Part shown: positions 28,720 through 37,072 of the stretch, piece after piece | Layout of the letters: the number at the start of each line of letters is the position of its first letter | Position numbering within the stretch: the first letter of the stretch is position 1 | Assembly (NCBI GenBank): GCA_028717385.1 | Contig: JAQUNW010000009.1 | Coordinates: forward strand, 1-43,625 | Length of the DNA stretch: 43,625 nucleotides | Origin: Dehalococcoidales bacterium | GTDB lineage: Bacteria; Chloroflexota; Dehalococcoidia; Dehalococcoidales; CSSed11-197 | Direction: 5' to 3' | Translations under genes and position numbers: made by a program | The notes under the pieces: generated by a model | Seen by the model: only the letters and a program-made list of their open reading frames with translations | What the model was told of the DNA's origin: nothing | The model's database searches: none

Positions 28720-29874
28720 TTAACCTATCACCCTGGGGAATATATCCACCATTATAATAACAAACCAGATATAGAGAGAAAGGGCTGCAATGATTGTCAG
28801 TCCAATAAAAATCCCCCTGACTTTTTTTCGGGTATTCACAAAGCAGATTTCGATGGCATCCTCCGGGCATGCTTCCATGCAACGGCCGCACCTGGTGCAG
28901 TCGTCGCCGGGATTTTTGTCTTTTTCAATAGTTTCAGGCGTAATAGTATACATTCGGCATTCATCAACGCAATCATAGCACTTTATGCATTTATTCTTGT
29001 CAACCTTAATCCTGAATAGGCTGATGCGATTAACCAGGCCGAAACTGGCACCGATAGGGCAAATCAGGCACCACCAACGTCGTTTTGTCATGAATGGAAG
29101 GATAATAGCAAAAACAATAATAATTGCCACCATTACCCATAATACGAACAATGGCTCCAACCAGAATACCGGGCAGAATACGCATACCAGTGGAAATGAC
29201 AAAAAAATGGATAAAAGAACTACAACAATCAACAAGCCATATTTGGTATCCTTCACCCACTCTTTTAAACCGGCATAACTGAATCCGCTTCTGGTGCTGA
29301 CCTTACGTTTCAACGCATCAAGTTTCCAACGAACTCTTTTGCCGGTTACGAATATCTCGGTAAGACCGCCAAATGGGCAAAGCCAGCCGCAAACTCCACG
29401 ACCAAAGAGAAGCCCGATGGTAACGTATGGAATTAAAGTGAGCAAAAATGCGTTCAGGGTGGTGGGGAATTTGATGTTCCAGGTTGAAGCATAATCAAGA
29501 TACTGGGCTTTTCCCAGCCAGACTTGCGGAACGTCACGCGTACAAGGAAAACTCTGCGTACCGCTTGAAGTTTGACCTTGCAGGTAGTATTCTTTTTCGT
29601 GTATATCTGCCCAGCTCAAGAAAGCTCCCATTCCCATCTGGGCAATTACCACAACGATTGATGCTATTACCAACAGATTGAGTCCTATAAAGAACAGCCG
29701 TCGTCCTGTTTCCATTCTTGAAGAAGTCAGCAGATAGTATGTAAATAATCCACCAAGGATGCCTATGGCAAACCCTAACCAGGGGAATGGGTCAAAATAC
29801 CACCATAAGCCGAAGCCCCCCACAATGATAGCACCTATCAAGGCTTTCTTTTTTGACTTTATGGCTGGTTTCAT
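28720..29874 (-). CDS. NapH-like membrane polyferredoxin
   Basis: 384 residues with about eight membrane helices. Four-Cys/Pro loops typical of the NapH/NosR/CcoG group: Cys162-x3-Cys166-Pro (GRGVCGWLCPFG), Cys231-x2-Cys234-Pro and Cys269-x2-Cys272-Pro. Two regular [4Fe-4S] motifs follow on the C-terminal loop: Cys296, 299, 302, 306 and Cys326, 329, 332, 336-Pro. A large loop at 85-140 lies between helices. Such proteins pass electrons between the quinone pool and Fe-S partners. GGAGG precedes the ATG. It follows the HgdB-type genes and precedes the CcdA-like gene in one transcript; a role in exchange with the membrane is inferred. Confidence 0.88.
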   Translation of the reverse strand: MKPAIKSKKKALIGAIIVGGFGLWWYFDPFPWLGFAIGILGGLFTYYLLTSSRMETGRRLFFIGLNLLVIASIVVVIAQMGMGAFLSWADIHEKEYYLQGQTSSGTQSFPCTRDVPQVWLGKAQYLDYASTWNIKFPTTLNAFLLTLIPYVTIGLLFGRGVCGWLCPFGGLTEIFVTGKRVRWKLDALKRKVSTRSGFSYAGLKEWVKDTKYGLLIVVVLLSIFLSFPLVCVFCPVFWLEPLFVLWVMVAIIIVFAIILPFMTKRRWWCLICPIGASFGLVNRISLFRIKVDKNKCIKCYDCVDECRMYTITPETIEKDKNPGDDCTRCGRCMEACPEDAIEICFVNTRKKVRGIFIGLTIIAALSLYIWFVIIMVDIFPRVIG

Positions 29875-29909
29875 TATTGCCTCCAGTAAAGTTCTGTTTG
29901 AGTTGGATT

Positions 29910-31124
29910 TTAATACCTGTTCATTTCAATAAATGCCCGAATCAGGTATTCGGTTTTTTCGTTATCTTGCAGCGGCAAAGAGGTCTCAATGGAAAGAACC
30001 GGGATTTCCATCTCTTGTTTGATAATATCACGCACAATTCTTTCACTACCGGGCAGGTTTCTTGACCCAATTGTGCTGTTGATGATGACTGCATCTGCTT
30101 TTTGGCGCTGAATGAACGGTATAGTTGCTCTAATTCGTTCCATAGTAGGCATATTTGTTGGCATGTTCCATATCCAGTGGGCCAGGTTATCGAGTATGGA
30201 TCCATCCTGAGGAATCAGCTTGTAATAGAGTGCCAGCCTGAAATCAGCGCCGACAACCTGTCCGCCGCAATCTTCAATCATTTTAAAAAGTTGAAACTGT
30301 TGAGTTTCATCCCCCATCATAAATATGCGGAGGGGTTCATCAGGAGTATTTGAGGTAGCCTTTTCCACTCTCTGTCTTAGCTCACAGATAATTTGATCAT
30401 AGATGCGATGTGTTTCTCTGGGGTTTGGAAAATAATCCGTAGATGCCAGATGCAGCATATAGTATTCAAGTGCGCTTAATGGTCTCCCTGGGGAGCAAGC
30501 CAACTCGTCAATCTCTTGCAACTGCTGGCGTATTCTATTTCCATTAATAACAGCATCAGAAAGAGATTGACTTGTGACTTTAACACCGGTGGTATATTGT
30601 AACCACTGAAATAATTGTTCAAGCTCAGCTTTGAGAAATTTTATCGCCCATTTTTCCGAATCTGAATCCCAGCGGGGAATTTCCCAGAAATACACCGGGG
30701 TGCCAAGCTTTTCAGATAATGCCTGCCAGGTTTTTTTAGTCTGGTCGTCCCAGTTGCCGCAAGAGATTGCAGCGCCCGATAATGTGGTTTTGGTTGCGCC
30801 AGAAGCCATGCTCCCTGCCATGATAAGGTTCCATGGGTTGTATTCTGGGCTCAGCCCGGTATCAACACCATTGTTGACCAAATCGAAGTTTTCATTCATT
30901 ACCGAATGGATGATTGTCTCCCGGGTATAGGGATCATAAGCCAACCCTCCAGCAGCGTAAATCAATTCGGGTGGTGACAAAGGCGTTTTGGCAATTATTT
31001 TATTTTCCGAATCCGGGAATTTTAATGATCCACCATTGAAAAGGTGCAAAAATTCAGAAAAACTGTCAAAATTCTTGTCGAATATAAGACGGCTGTACCC
31101 TGGGGAGCTATGTATTTCAGACAT
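29910..31124 (-). CDS. 2-hydroxyacyl-CoA dehydratase/BcrB-type subunit, cluster-poor
   Basis: 404 residues, same overall fold as its upstream neighbour, starting by a TAATG overlap with it. Motifs that align: PPELIYAAGGLAYDP with the family EELILAAGMIPVRL, and ISCGNWDDQTKKTWQALSEKLGTPVYFWEIPR with the second Cys region. Only Cys122 of the usual three cluster ligands is kept; the first is replaced (GLSPEYNPW where the partner has DSCPYARSC) and the third by NSTIGSR. It is therefore unlikely to hold a standard [4Fe-4S] cluster. It probably forms a heterodimer with the cluster-bearing neighbour. Product name is inferred from alignment by eye. Confidence 0.8.
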   Translation of the reverse strand: MSEIHSSPGYSRLIFDKNFDSFSEFLHLFNGGSLKFPDSENKIIAKTPLSPPELIYAAGGLAYDPYTRETIIHSVMNENFDLVNNGVDTGLSPEYNPWNLIMAGSMASGATKTTLSGAAISCGNWDDQTKKTWQALSEKLGTPVYFWEIPRWDSDSEKWAIKFLKAELEQLFQWLQYTTGVKVTSQSLSDAVINGNRIRQQLQEIDELACSPGRPLSALEYYMLHLASTDYFPNPRETHRIYDQIICELRQRVEKATSNTPDEPLRIFMMGDETQQFQLFKMIEDCGGQVVGADFRLALYYKLIPQDGSILDNLAHWIWNMPTNMPTMERIRATIPFIQRQKADAVIINSTIGSRNLPGSERIVRDIIKQEMEIPVLSIETSLPLQDNEKTEYLIRAFIEMNRY

Positions 31125-32305
31125 TACCTGCCCTCCATCATTTCAATAAAAGCTTCTACCTTGGTCTTTATTGTTCCAATGTCAGCCGGAGAGTATTCAG
31201 CTTCGATCAATAAAGTTGGAGTTGCCAGTTTTTGCTGGGCAACATCTCGGATAGCTTTGAATTCTGCCCGCCAGGTGTCGCAGTATTTCAAGCTGTAATA
31301 GATAATTCCAGCTACGTTGTAATCTCGTATTATCTTTACAATCCGGCCAAGCCGTTTTGGCAGGTCTGTCATGAAAGGGCAGGGTATATTATACAAATAC
31401 CTTTCAGCCAGAGCGTCCATAGGATTACCTGCCAAACCAAACATGGTCACCCGTTTCCGGGCAAACATCGAGCCGGTACATATGGAGTCAGCTACTATGT
31501 TGCCGCCAGCCTGTTCGATAATATCCAGTACTTTATTATCTCCCTGGGCTATAATACTTCCGCATATCATCAGGCGCGGCCGGGTGTCTTTTATCGATTT
31601 ATTTGGGCGGATTTTAGCAAGTTGTTTGTTAAATTTTATCAGTTCATTAAGATATAATAGCCTGTCCATGGTAAATCCAGCCTGGGCTATTCGGAAAACG
31701 TTTCTCCACTCGATCGGAGTGCGTTTATCAACCGGGTATTCGAATAAACGCCATAGCTGTTCTCTTATTTGGTTATTTATCCTGATAGCCTGTTTAATTT
31801 TGCTGGAAGTGATATTCTGGCCGGACAAAGCCTCCAGCCGGCTGGCAAGCAGGTTGAGCTCGTTTTTGAAATAATCCAGAGCGTGCGTTTTGGAGCGCAG
31901 CCGGTCATGAGATTGGGTTATTCCCAATGGGAATGAGGGAACGCCAAGGTACTCCGCCCAATACTCCTGGTTTTTTCGCATGCTGTCACAGGTATAAGCA
32001 ACACAAATTGCATCAACATTAGAGTATATCGGATTTCCCTGTTTTTGAAAGCCAAGGCAAGATCGAGCATAAGGGCAGCTGTCGGCTTTTAAATAATCTT
32101 CACCGGCTGTCACTGCTTCAATATCACCCCCCTGAGCGAGGCGTACGGGGATCATGCCCGCAGCCAGAATCAGCTCTTCTGGTACATGAGGACAAAAATA
32201 GCCGACGACTTTTTTCCCCTCTGCTTTGGCTTGAATGATCCTGACGGAATCCGTTTCTATCCTTTCTTCTAGCGGAGCCAGCAGAATACTATCGTATGTG
32301 TTCAC
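31124..32305 (-). CDS. 2-hydroxyacyl-CoA dehydratase/benzoyl-CoA reductase-type subunit (HgdB/BcrC family)
   Basis: 393 residues from a GTG with AGGAG upstream. Full set of family motifs: GYFCPHVPEELILAAGMIPVRL, DSCPYARSCLG (Cys77, Cys83), AYTCDSMRK (Cys106) and LKYCD near residue 345. These cysteines ligate the active-site cluster in HgdB, BcrB/BcrC and relatives. The family performs radical dehydration of 2-hydroxyacyl-CoA or ATP-dependent ring reduction, each needing an activator ATPase, encoded just upstream. The specific substrate cannot be read from sequence. It overlaps the next gene by one base. Confidence 0.9.
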   Translation of the reverse strand: MNTYDSILLAPLEERIETDSVRIIQAKAEGKKVVGYFCPHVPEELILAAGMIPVRLAQGGDIEAVTAGEDYLKADSCPYARSCLGFQKQGNPIYSNVDAICVAYTCDSMRKNQEYWAEYLGVPSFPLGITQSHDRLRSKTHALDYFKNELNLLASRLEALSGQNITSSKIKQAIRINNQIREQLWRLFEYPVDKRTPIEWRNVFRIAQAGFTMDRLLYLNELIKFNKQLAKIRPNKSIKDTRPRLMICGSIIAQGDNKVLDIIEQAGGNIVADSICTGSMFARKRVTMFGLAGNPMDALAERYLYNIPCPFMTDLPKRLGRIVKIIRDYNVAGIIYYSLKYCDTWRAEFKAIRDVAQQKLATPTLLIEAEYSPADIGTIKTKVEAFIEMMEGR

Positions 32306-32322
32306 AGTGTTGTCTCCTAGCT

Positions 32323-33129
32323 TTATTTTGTTGTACCAGCCTTAAGCAAATCCTCGGCAATCAAAGCCGCCCCCAAGGCGCCAATGAGTTGGGGATCAAT
32401 ATCTGTTGGTACTATGATTTCAGTACCCAACTCTTGCTCCAGTGCATATTTGACTCCGCTGTTTTTAGCGACACCGCCAGTCATCATTACAACGGGTTTT
32501 ACTCCTAATCGATTAGCCATCGTGCCGACTCGTCCGGCTATAGAGCTATGCAAGCCGGCAATGATGTTCTCCTTGCTTTCTCCGGCAGCTAAAAGAGAGA
32601 TAATCTCCGTTTGGGCAAATACGGTACACATGCTTGAAATTTTGCATATTTCAGTTGAAGCCGCAGATAAATTTCCAAGATCTTCAAGAGGTACGTGCAA
32701 TACTAACTGGGCAGCTGATTCTAAAAACCGACCAGTGCCGGAAGCGCACTTGTCATTTATTACGAAATCGACCACTTTACCACTCGAATCTACCGATATC
32801 ACCTTGGAATCCTGACCGCCGATATCAATGACAGTCTTGATATCCGGTGACACAAAGTGGGCGCCGCGTCCGTGACAGGTTATTTCAGTCACTGTCTTAT
32901 CCGCAAAAGATGCACTTACTCTTCCATACCCTGTTACCACAGTGAACCCAAGCAAGGATTTATCATAACCGGAATCGATTATGGCGGACTCCATGATCTC
33001 CCGGCCTGCATGTGCCGGATTTGAACCGGTTGGTTCGATTCTGCCCAGCAGAAATTCGCCATTTTTCAGGATTACTGCTTTCGCTGTTGTGCTACCAATA
33101 TCGACCCCGGCTACGATGTATTCTGTCAT
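32323..33129 (-). CDS. BadF/HgdC-type ATPase activator
   Basis: 268 residues from ATG 33129, fixed by AGGAGG upstream; an in-frame extension lacks family sequence. ASKHA ATPase with VDIGSTTAKAVIL at the N-terminus, VTGYGR, IDIGGQDSKVI and a C-terminal GGVAKNSGV. Cys128 (NDKCASGTGRF) and Cys168 (SSMCTVFAQTE) each come from one subunit of the dimer and together bind a bridging [4Fe-4S] cluster. On ATP hydrolysis it injects a low-potential electron into the dehydratase/reductase. It lies 17 bases before the HgdB-type gene and 31 after AOR, so probably works with its neighbours. Electrons could come from the ferredoxin upstream. Confidence 0.94.
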   Translation of the reverse strand: MTEYIVAGVDIGSTTAKAVILKNGEFLLGRIEPTGSNPAHAGREIMESAIIDSGYDKSLLGFTVVTGYGRVSASFADKTVTEITCHGRGAHFVSPDIKTVIDIGGQDSKVISVDSSGKVVDFVINDKCASGTGRFLESAAQLVLHVPLEDLGNLSAASTEICKISSMCTVFAQTEIISLLAAGESKENIIAGLHSSIAGRVGTMANRLGVKPVVMMTGGVAKNSGVKYALEQELGTEIIVPTDIDPQLIGALGAALIAEDLLKAGTTK

Positions 33130-33160
33130 TGACAACCTCCTTATTTTGTTATCAGTTATC

Positions 33161-35077
33161 CTAATTCGGTAATAATCCCAATCTTGCCATTTCATCAGCA
33201 ACATGCCCAAGGCCCAGCTGTTCGTACTTGGTTCTGGTTGGCCAACCGGTGATGGTATCCCAGCCGCGTTGCTTGTAATAATTATCTACCATTAAAGAAA
33301 AACCGCCTTCATCTATTATTGATCCCGTTGTTCCATCAGGGCGTTTGAAAAAAGGCAAAATCTCGTTAACTTCTTGCTCTCTGCTTCGGTCGTGATTTCG
33401 GATAAGCACTGCCCTTTGCAGATTTTTTAACCTCTCTCCGATGAAGTCCAGCTCTTCTTCAGAAGTATCCCGACCGGTAACTGCAGATAAAAACTTTGAT
33501 TCAGCGCTGGAGAAATGAACAATAGGAAACGCCCAATCGCACAACGTAAGGGAGCATTTTATTTCTGAGCGATGCTCGTCCCAAATAGCCATCTTAGGCC
33601 CGATATCGCTTTTATAGGGATCTTTTTTAAATTTCTCCAGGTCATCAGCCTTTGAACGATGGTGTGTATCATTGTTGGAATCCCTGGTTTGAGTCATCCA
33701 GGTTAAGGCTCTGAGTAGCCAGTCGGGATAAGGTAGAGATGCATTTATGCCTCTACCGCTATAATGCGCGGCATACCCCCAAGCTTGCTGAAGGCTCACT
33801 GGTGTAGGCCGGTCAACTCCTTTATAGCGTCGAATACCTGTATATATGGTTTCGCCAAATTTTTCTTTTCCCAGGGTGCTTATTGCCCGGCTTGTTCCTT
33901 CAGCCAGTAAGTCACCGAAATCTTGCCTATATGCAATCTGGTTGAGTAGTTTTACCCACCATTCGGGCTTTTCTGGTTCTATGATTAAACCGGTTTCGCT
34001 TGCTGAAAAGAGACCTTCGTGTGCACACATTACCAGCCACGGAACCATTCCACCCAAGATTTCATACTGGTTCAAGCCCAAGTCATTGGTTAGCTCGATA
34101 ACTTCAAGCCCTCTTTCAATGTTGTGTGACCACAATGGCCACTCGACTCCAGGTTCCTCTCCGTGATCATCGCTTTGCTGCCAGCCGGCAGCCAGTTTAC
34201 CGATACAAGCAAAATCAGAACAATGGAATCCACCACGGGTTGATCTGGGAACATTTAACAATGCTGGCATGCAGTATCTATCGCAAGATTGAGAGCAAGA
34301 AAGTTTGAACCTCGGCCAGGGTATATTCTTGAGAGTTTGTCCAAAATATTCCAGATCCTCATACTGTGTCAGAGGATTTTTTGCTGGTATGCGGGCAATG
34401 TCACTGCGCCTTTGTAATAATTCAACAGGTCGAGCTATGCGAATTGAGCCCGATCCCTTTACGCTTATTGCTTTAAGATTCTTGGAACCAGCGACTCCTC
34501 CAAATCCGCCCTGGCCAGCTGCATTGCCGCTGTCGGTAAGCATAATTGCAATTCTGGATTTTTTCTCACCTGCTGGCCCGATTACCAGATTGCACGAATC
34601 CTTTCCATGTATTCTTTTTAATTCGTGCTGGGTTGCGTAGATACCCAAACCCCACAAATACCGTGCATCCCTGATTTCAGCGTTACCATCAGTGATACAT
34701 ACGTAACAAGGTGAAGGAGCAGCTCCTCGAATAATAACTGCATCGAATCCACTGTATTTAAGTTTGGGGCCGAACCAGCCACCGATACCAGAATGTGAAT
34801 ACATCTCCGGTATGCTCTGCGGAGATACACCACCGACCTCCATTCTGCCCGAAGTGGGAGCTGGTGTACCCGTGAGCGGGCCAGTTGAAAGCATAAGGCA
34901 ATTATCTGGGCTAAAAGCGCTTGTTCCTTTGGGAATATGCTCCCAAGCCAGACAATGCATTAGCCCTTTTCCGCCGATATATTCAAAAGCGTATTTCTCA
35001 GTAGCGATCTTTGAAATACGCCCGCTTCCCAAATCTATATCCAAAATATTTCCTGCCCAGCCATAAAGCTCGCTCAA
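33161..35077 (-). CDS. Aldehyde:ferredoxin oxidoreductase family (tungsten type)
   Basis: 638 residues from TTG 35077; the TTG is 1 base from the ferredoxin stop and GGAGGG lies 8 bases upstream. AOR proteins carry a W-bis-pterin and one [4Fe-4S] cluster. Seen: N-terminal GWAGNILDIDL, FEYIGGKGL, SGFDAVIIRG, cluster cysteines Cys261-x3-Cys265-x3-Cys269 with the fourth probably Cys513 (LTLCDWAFPI), and a C-terminal IIDEGGFSLMVDNYYKQRGWD. It belongs to the broad AOR/BamB-like family; the exact reaction (aldehyde oxidation, or carboxylate or aryl-CoA chemistry) is not evident. No signal peptide is present, although its ferredoxin partner has one. Confidence 0.93.
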   Translation of the reverse strand: MSELYGWAGNILDIDLGSGRISKIATEKYAFEYIGGKGLMHCLAWEHIPKGTSAFSPDNCLMLSTGPLTGTPAPTSGRMEVGGVSPQSIPEMYSHSGIGGWFGPKLKYSGFDAVIIRGAAPSPCYVCITDGNAEIRDARYLWGLGIYATQHELKRIHGKDSCNLVIGPAGEKKSRIAIMLTDSGNAAGQGGFGGVAGSKNLKAISVKGSGSIRIARPVELLQRRSDIARIPAKNPLTQYEDLEYFGQTLKNIPWPRFKLSCSQSCDRYCMPALLNVPRSTRGGFHCSDFACIGKLAAGWQQSDDHGEEPGVEWPLWSHNIERGLEVIELTNDLGLNQYEILGGMVPWLVMCAHEGLFSASETGLIIEPEKPEWWVKLLNQIAYRQDFGDLLAEGTSRAISTLGKEKFGETIYTGIRRYKGVDRPTPVSLQQAWGYAAHYSGRGINASLPYPDWLLRALTWMTQTRDSNNDTHHRSKADDLEKFKKDPYKSDIGPKMAIWDEHRSEIKCSLTLCDWAFPIVHFSSAESKFLSAVTGRDTSEEELDFIGERLKNLQRAVLIRNHDRSREQEVNEILPFFKRPDGTTGSIIDEGGFSLMVDNYYKQRGWDTITGWPTRTKYEQLGLGHVADEMARLGLLPN

Positions 35078-35078
35078 A

Positions 35079-35645
35079 TTATCTTCCCTCCATTTTCAGA
35101 CATTGGGCAGGGCAAAACTCAATGCAGGCAGGTCCGGCTGGCCTGTTCCTGCACATATCGCACATTCGCACAATCTGTTGTTCAGGATCGAAACTGATTC
35201 TAGGTGGTTCCAGCGTACAGGCTTTAACGCATTCTTTGCAGCCTTGGGTACATTCATTGGAATTGATATAACGTATTCCTGATCCCCCTTCAATACACAA
35301 CGCTTTATCTCTTTGAGGGCAGGCAAAATAACAGGAGGGATAATCGCATTGCAAACAGGTAAGTACTTGATAGGTCAGGCTATCTTCGTTTTTATTCAGC
35401 CATATGCGGCGTAGATTAGGGCCAACTGCACCATCATGAAAAACAGAGCAAACTAACTCGCAGGTCTCACAACCTGTGCAAACCGATTCGTTCGTTGCCG
35501 TTTGAGTCAATCGGTTATTAGGTTTAAGAACATTCGTAGAAACGGGGTTCCTTGAATACAGAGCTGCGGCACCACTTCCAGCTAATAAACCACCTGCAGC
35601 CAGACTGGCGTCTTTAATAAATTCCCTTCGGGTTATTTTACTCAA
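35079..35645 (-). CDS. Tat-signal four-cluster ferredoxin, AOR partner
   Basis: 188 residues from a TTG (MSKITRREFIK). Tat signal: Arg6-Arg7, TRREFIKDA and a hydrophobic stretch to about residue 30; no lipobox. Four [4Fe-4S] motifs: Cys56/59/62/66; Cys97/100/105/109-Pro; Cys132/136/139/143; Cys162/165/174/178-Pro, the pattern of DmsB/HycB-type electron-transfer subunits. The stop lies 1 base before the AOR start, so the two are coupled and probably a complex. The Tat signal implies export, possibly carrying AOR with it. It is the first gene of the seven-gene redox operon, with TATAAT at 35665-35670 upstream. Confidence 0.9.
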   Translation of the reverse strand: MSKITRREFIKDASLAAGGLLAGSGAAALYSRNPVSTNVLKPNNRLTQTATNESVCTGCETCELVCSVFHDGAVGPNLRRIWLNKNEDSLTYQVLTCLQCDYPSCYFACPQRDKALCIEGGSGIRYINSNECTQGCKECVKACTLEPPRISFDPEQQIVRMCDMCRNRPAGPACIEFCPAQCLKMEGR

Positions 35646-35664
35646 AACTATAGTATTCCTGAAT

Positions 35665-35670
35665 ATTATA
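35665..35670 (-). promoter_or_regulatory. Possible -10 box of the redox operon
   Basis: Minus-strand TATAAT about 20 bases before the ferredoxin TTG. A CTGATA with an 18-base spacer is the best -35. The gap 35646-35787 shows nothing else. Confidence 0.4.
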
Positions 35671-35787
35671 AATGTTTTACGACAAACGTATCAGTTTTAC
35701 ATCAATAAAACAATTGCAGACCAATTTCGTCTGTTATTACAAGACCGCACTCCTCTTCGTGTCAAGTGATATTGTGGGAAACAATTG

Positions 35788-36288
35788 CTAGTGTGCTGTA
35801 GTGTTTTTTCTTCGAAGTAGAAGAAAAACAATGGTACCGATAATAGCTACAGATGCCACTACGATTAAAATTACAGGCAAAGAACTTGAAGGTTGACTCG
35901 GATTTGCTCCTTCGAGTACAACAAAACTGCCTTCCAGCCCATTGACATCGACTGAATACTCCCCGGGAGTATCCTTGGAGATTTTGAATTCGATGCTACC
36001 GGTGCCTCTTGGATTTATTCGTGCTGACTTTTCTTCTTCTTCAATGCCGTTTACTTTGAGAACGGCTTCATATGTTCCATCAACACTCGCAGTATTCTTA
36101 ATTTGAACAATAACAGTAGTTGTTTCCCCGGCATAGATTTCTTCGGGTGACACTTCAAGGCTTACCATGAAATCTGCCTGGGCTTCTGTGGTTCCTGCTT
36201 CAATCTGTATAGTAGCTGCCATAAACATCATCACAAGCAACAAGGCGATAAAAAATACCCGTTTTAATACCCTTTCATTAATAGCCAT
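35788..36288 (-). CDS. Exported beta-sandwich protein with C-terminal membrane anchor
   Basis: 166 residues. N-terminal signal peptide (about 8-31: basic RVLKR then FFIALLLVMMFMAA), a single immunoglobulin-like/CARDB-type domain (VSPEEIYAGETTTVIVQIKNTASVDGTY...) at 40-125, a short Ser/Pro linker, and a C-terminal helix (about 138-158) ending in RRK, so it is anchored facing outward. Ribosome site AGGGGGAA precedes the ATG. Co-transcribed with the 36304-36900 gene (15-base gap). It lies ahead of the redox operon, so may be associated with it, but a functional link is not shown. Specific role unknown. Confidence 0.78.
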   Translation of the reverse strand: MAINERVLKRVFFIALLLVMMFMAATIQIEAGTTEAQADFMVSLEVSPEEIYAGETTTVIVQIKNTASVDGTYEAVLKVNGIEEEEKSARINPRGTGSIEFKISKDTPGEYSVDVNGLEGSFVVLEGANPSQPSSSLPVILIVVASVAIIGTIVFLLLRRKNTTAH

Positions 36289-36303
36289 TATTTTCCCCCT
36301 ATT

Positions 36304-36900
36304 CTATCCTTCATCATCCACAGGCCACGGCGGAGGAGCCCAGGGTTTGGGATTGTATTGCAAGGCCTGAAAATCGTCTTTAAGTGCATTGACAATTGGC
36401 CATGTATTCAAAGAAATAGCCCCAGTTCCGTCACAAGTTTCGCAAGGGACTTCTCCTTTTAATAATTTTGGTTGTACTTCTGTTCGGTGTGGTTCATCAT
36501 GTCCAGCCTGGAAGGAAATCCTGTAGGTGATCGTCCAGGATTCATTGCCGGGGATTTCTATGACTGTATATTGCCGGTCTATAAGCTGGCCATCCTTAAA
36601 ATCTATCAGGTGCATTAACAGCCAGCCCGTTGCATCATTTGGCCCGCTGTTTTCTACGGACAAGTCGATCAGAAAATTGTAGATAAGGAACAAACCGCAG
36701 GCATCTCTGGTTACAGGTAGCTCAGTGGTTTCTATTCCTGTAATTCTGACATGCTCCATTTCGGGGTAGGAATATACAAAACTTTCTCCTTCGCATACTG
36801 GACAGCCGGTTTTAATCAGCGCGGTTATTCCTATCAAGGGGACAAGAGTAAAAAAGGCAATATATTTCTTTTGAATTCTGATATTTGTCAGTAATTTCAT
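36304..36900 (-). CDS. Exported protein with DnaJ-like CxxCxG motifs
   Basis: 198 residues from ATG 36900; a GTG at 36915 is an alternative. One N-terminal hydrophobic segment (about 13-32, after RIQKK) suggests a signal anchor or signal peptide. Directly after it comes a CPVCEG motif, and near residue 155 a CETCDGTGAI motif: two CxxCxG half-sites as in DnaJ zinc modules, here about 120 residues apart with a beta-rich region between. The end is Pro/Trp-rich (PKPWAPPPWPVDDEG). No family recognised. A zinc or thiol role outside the cell is possible. It is co-transcribed with the anchored protein downstream. Confidence 0.72.
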   Translation of the reverse strand: MKLLTNIRIQKKYIAFFTLVPLIGITALIKTGCPVCEGESFVYSYPEMEHVRITGIETTELPVTRDACGLFLIYNFLIDLSVENSGPNDATGWLLMHLIDFKDGQLIDRQYTVIEIPGNESWTITYRISFQAGHDEPHRTEVQPKLLKGEVPCETCDGTGAISLNTWPIVNALKDDFQALQYNPKPWAPPPWPVDDEG

Positions 36901-37004
36901 CACAATGTCCCACACGAACGAATACTCTTCAAGTTGCTATCCATCACTTCTATGCTACAACCAAAGAATTACAAAATCAATAACCATCCTTGCATGACTC
37001 CAGC

Positions 37005-37047
37005 TTTATTAAGGTGGGGGAGGGTTAGCCTCCCCCACCTTAATAAA
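37005..37047 (-). terminator. Strong terminator-type hairpin after the Mo-hydroxylase operon
   Basis: Perfect 19-bp stem with a 5-base loop: left arm TTTATTAAGGTGGGGGAGG. It lies 26 bases past the stop of the FAD subunit gene. The A/T-rich stem base substitutes for a weak T-run. Confidence 0.8.
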
Positions 37048-37072
37048 AATTAACGAATTTGTATCAGACTAT

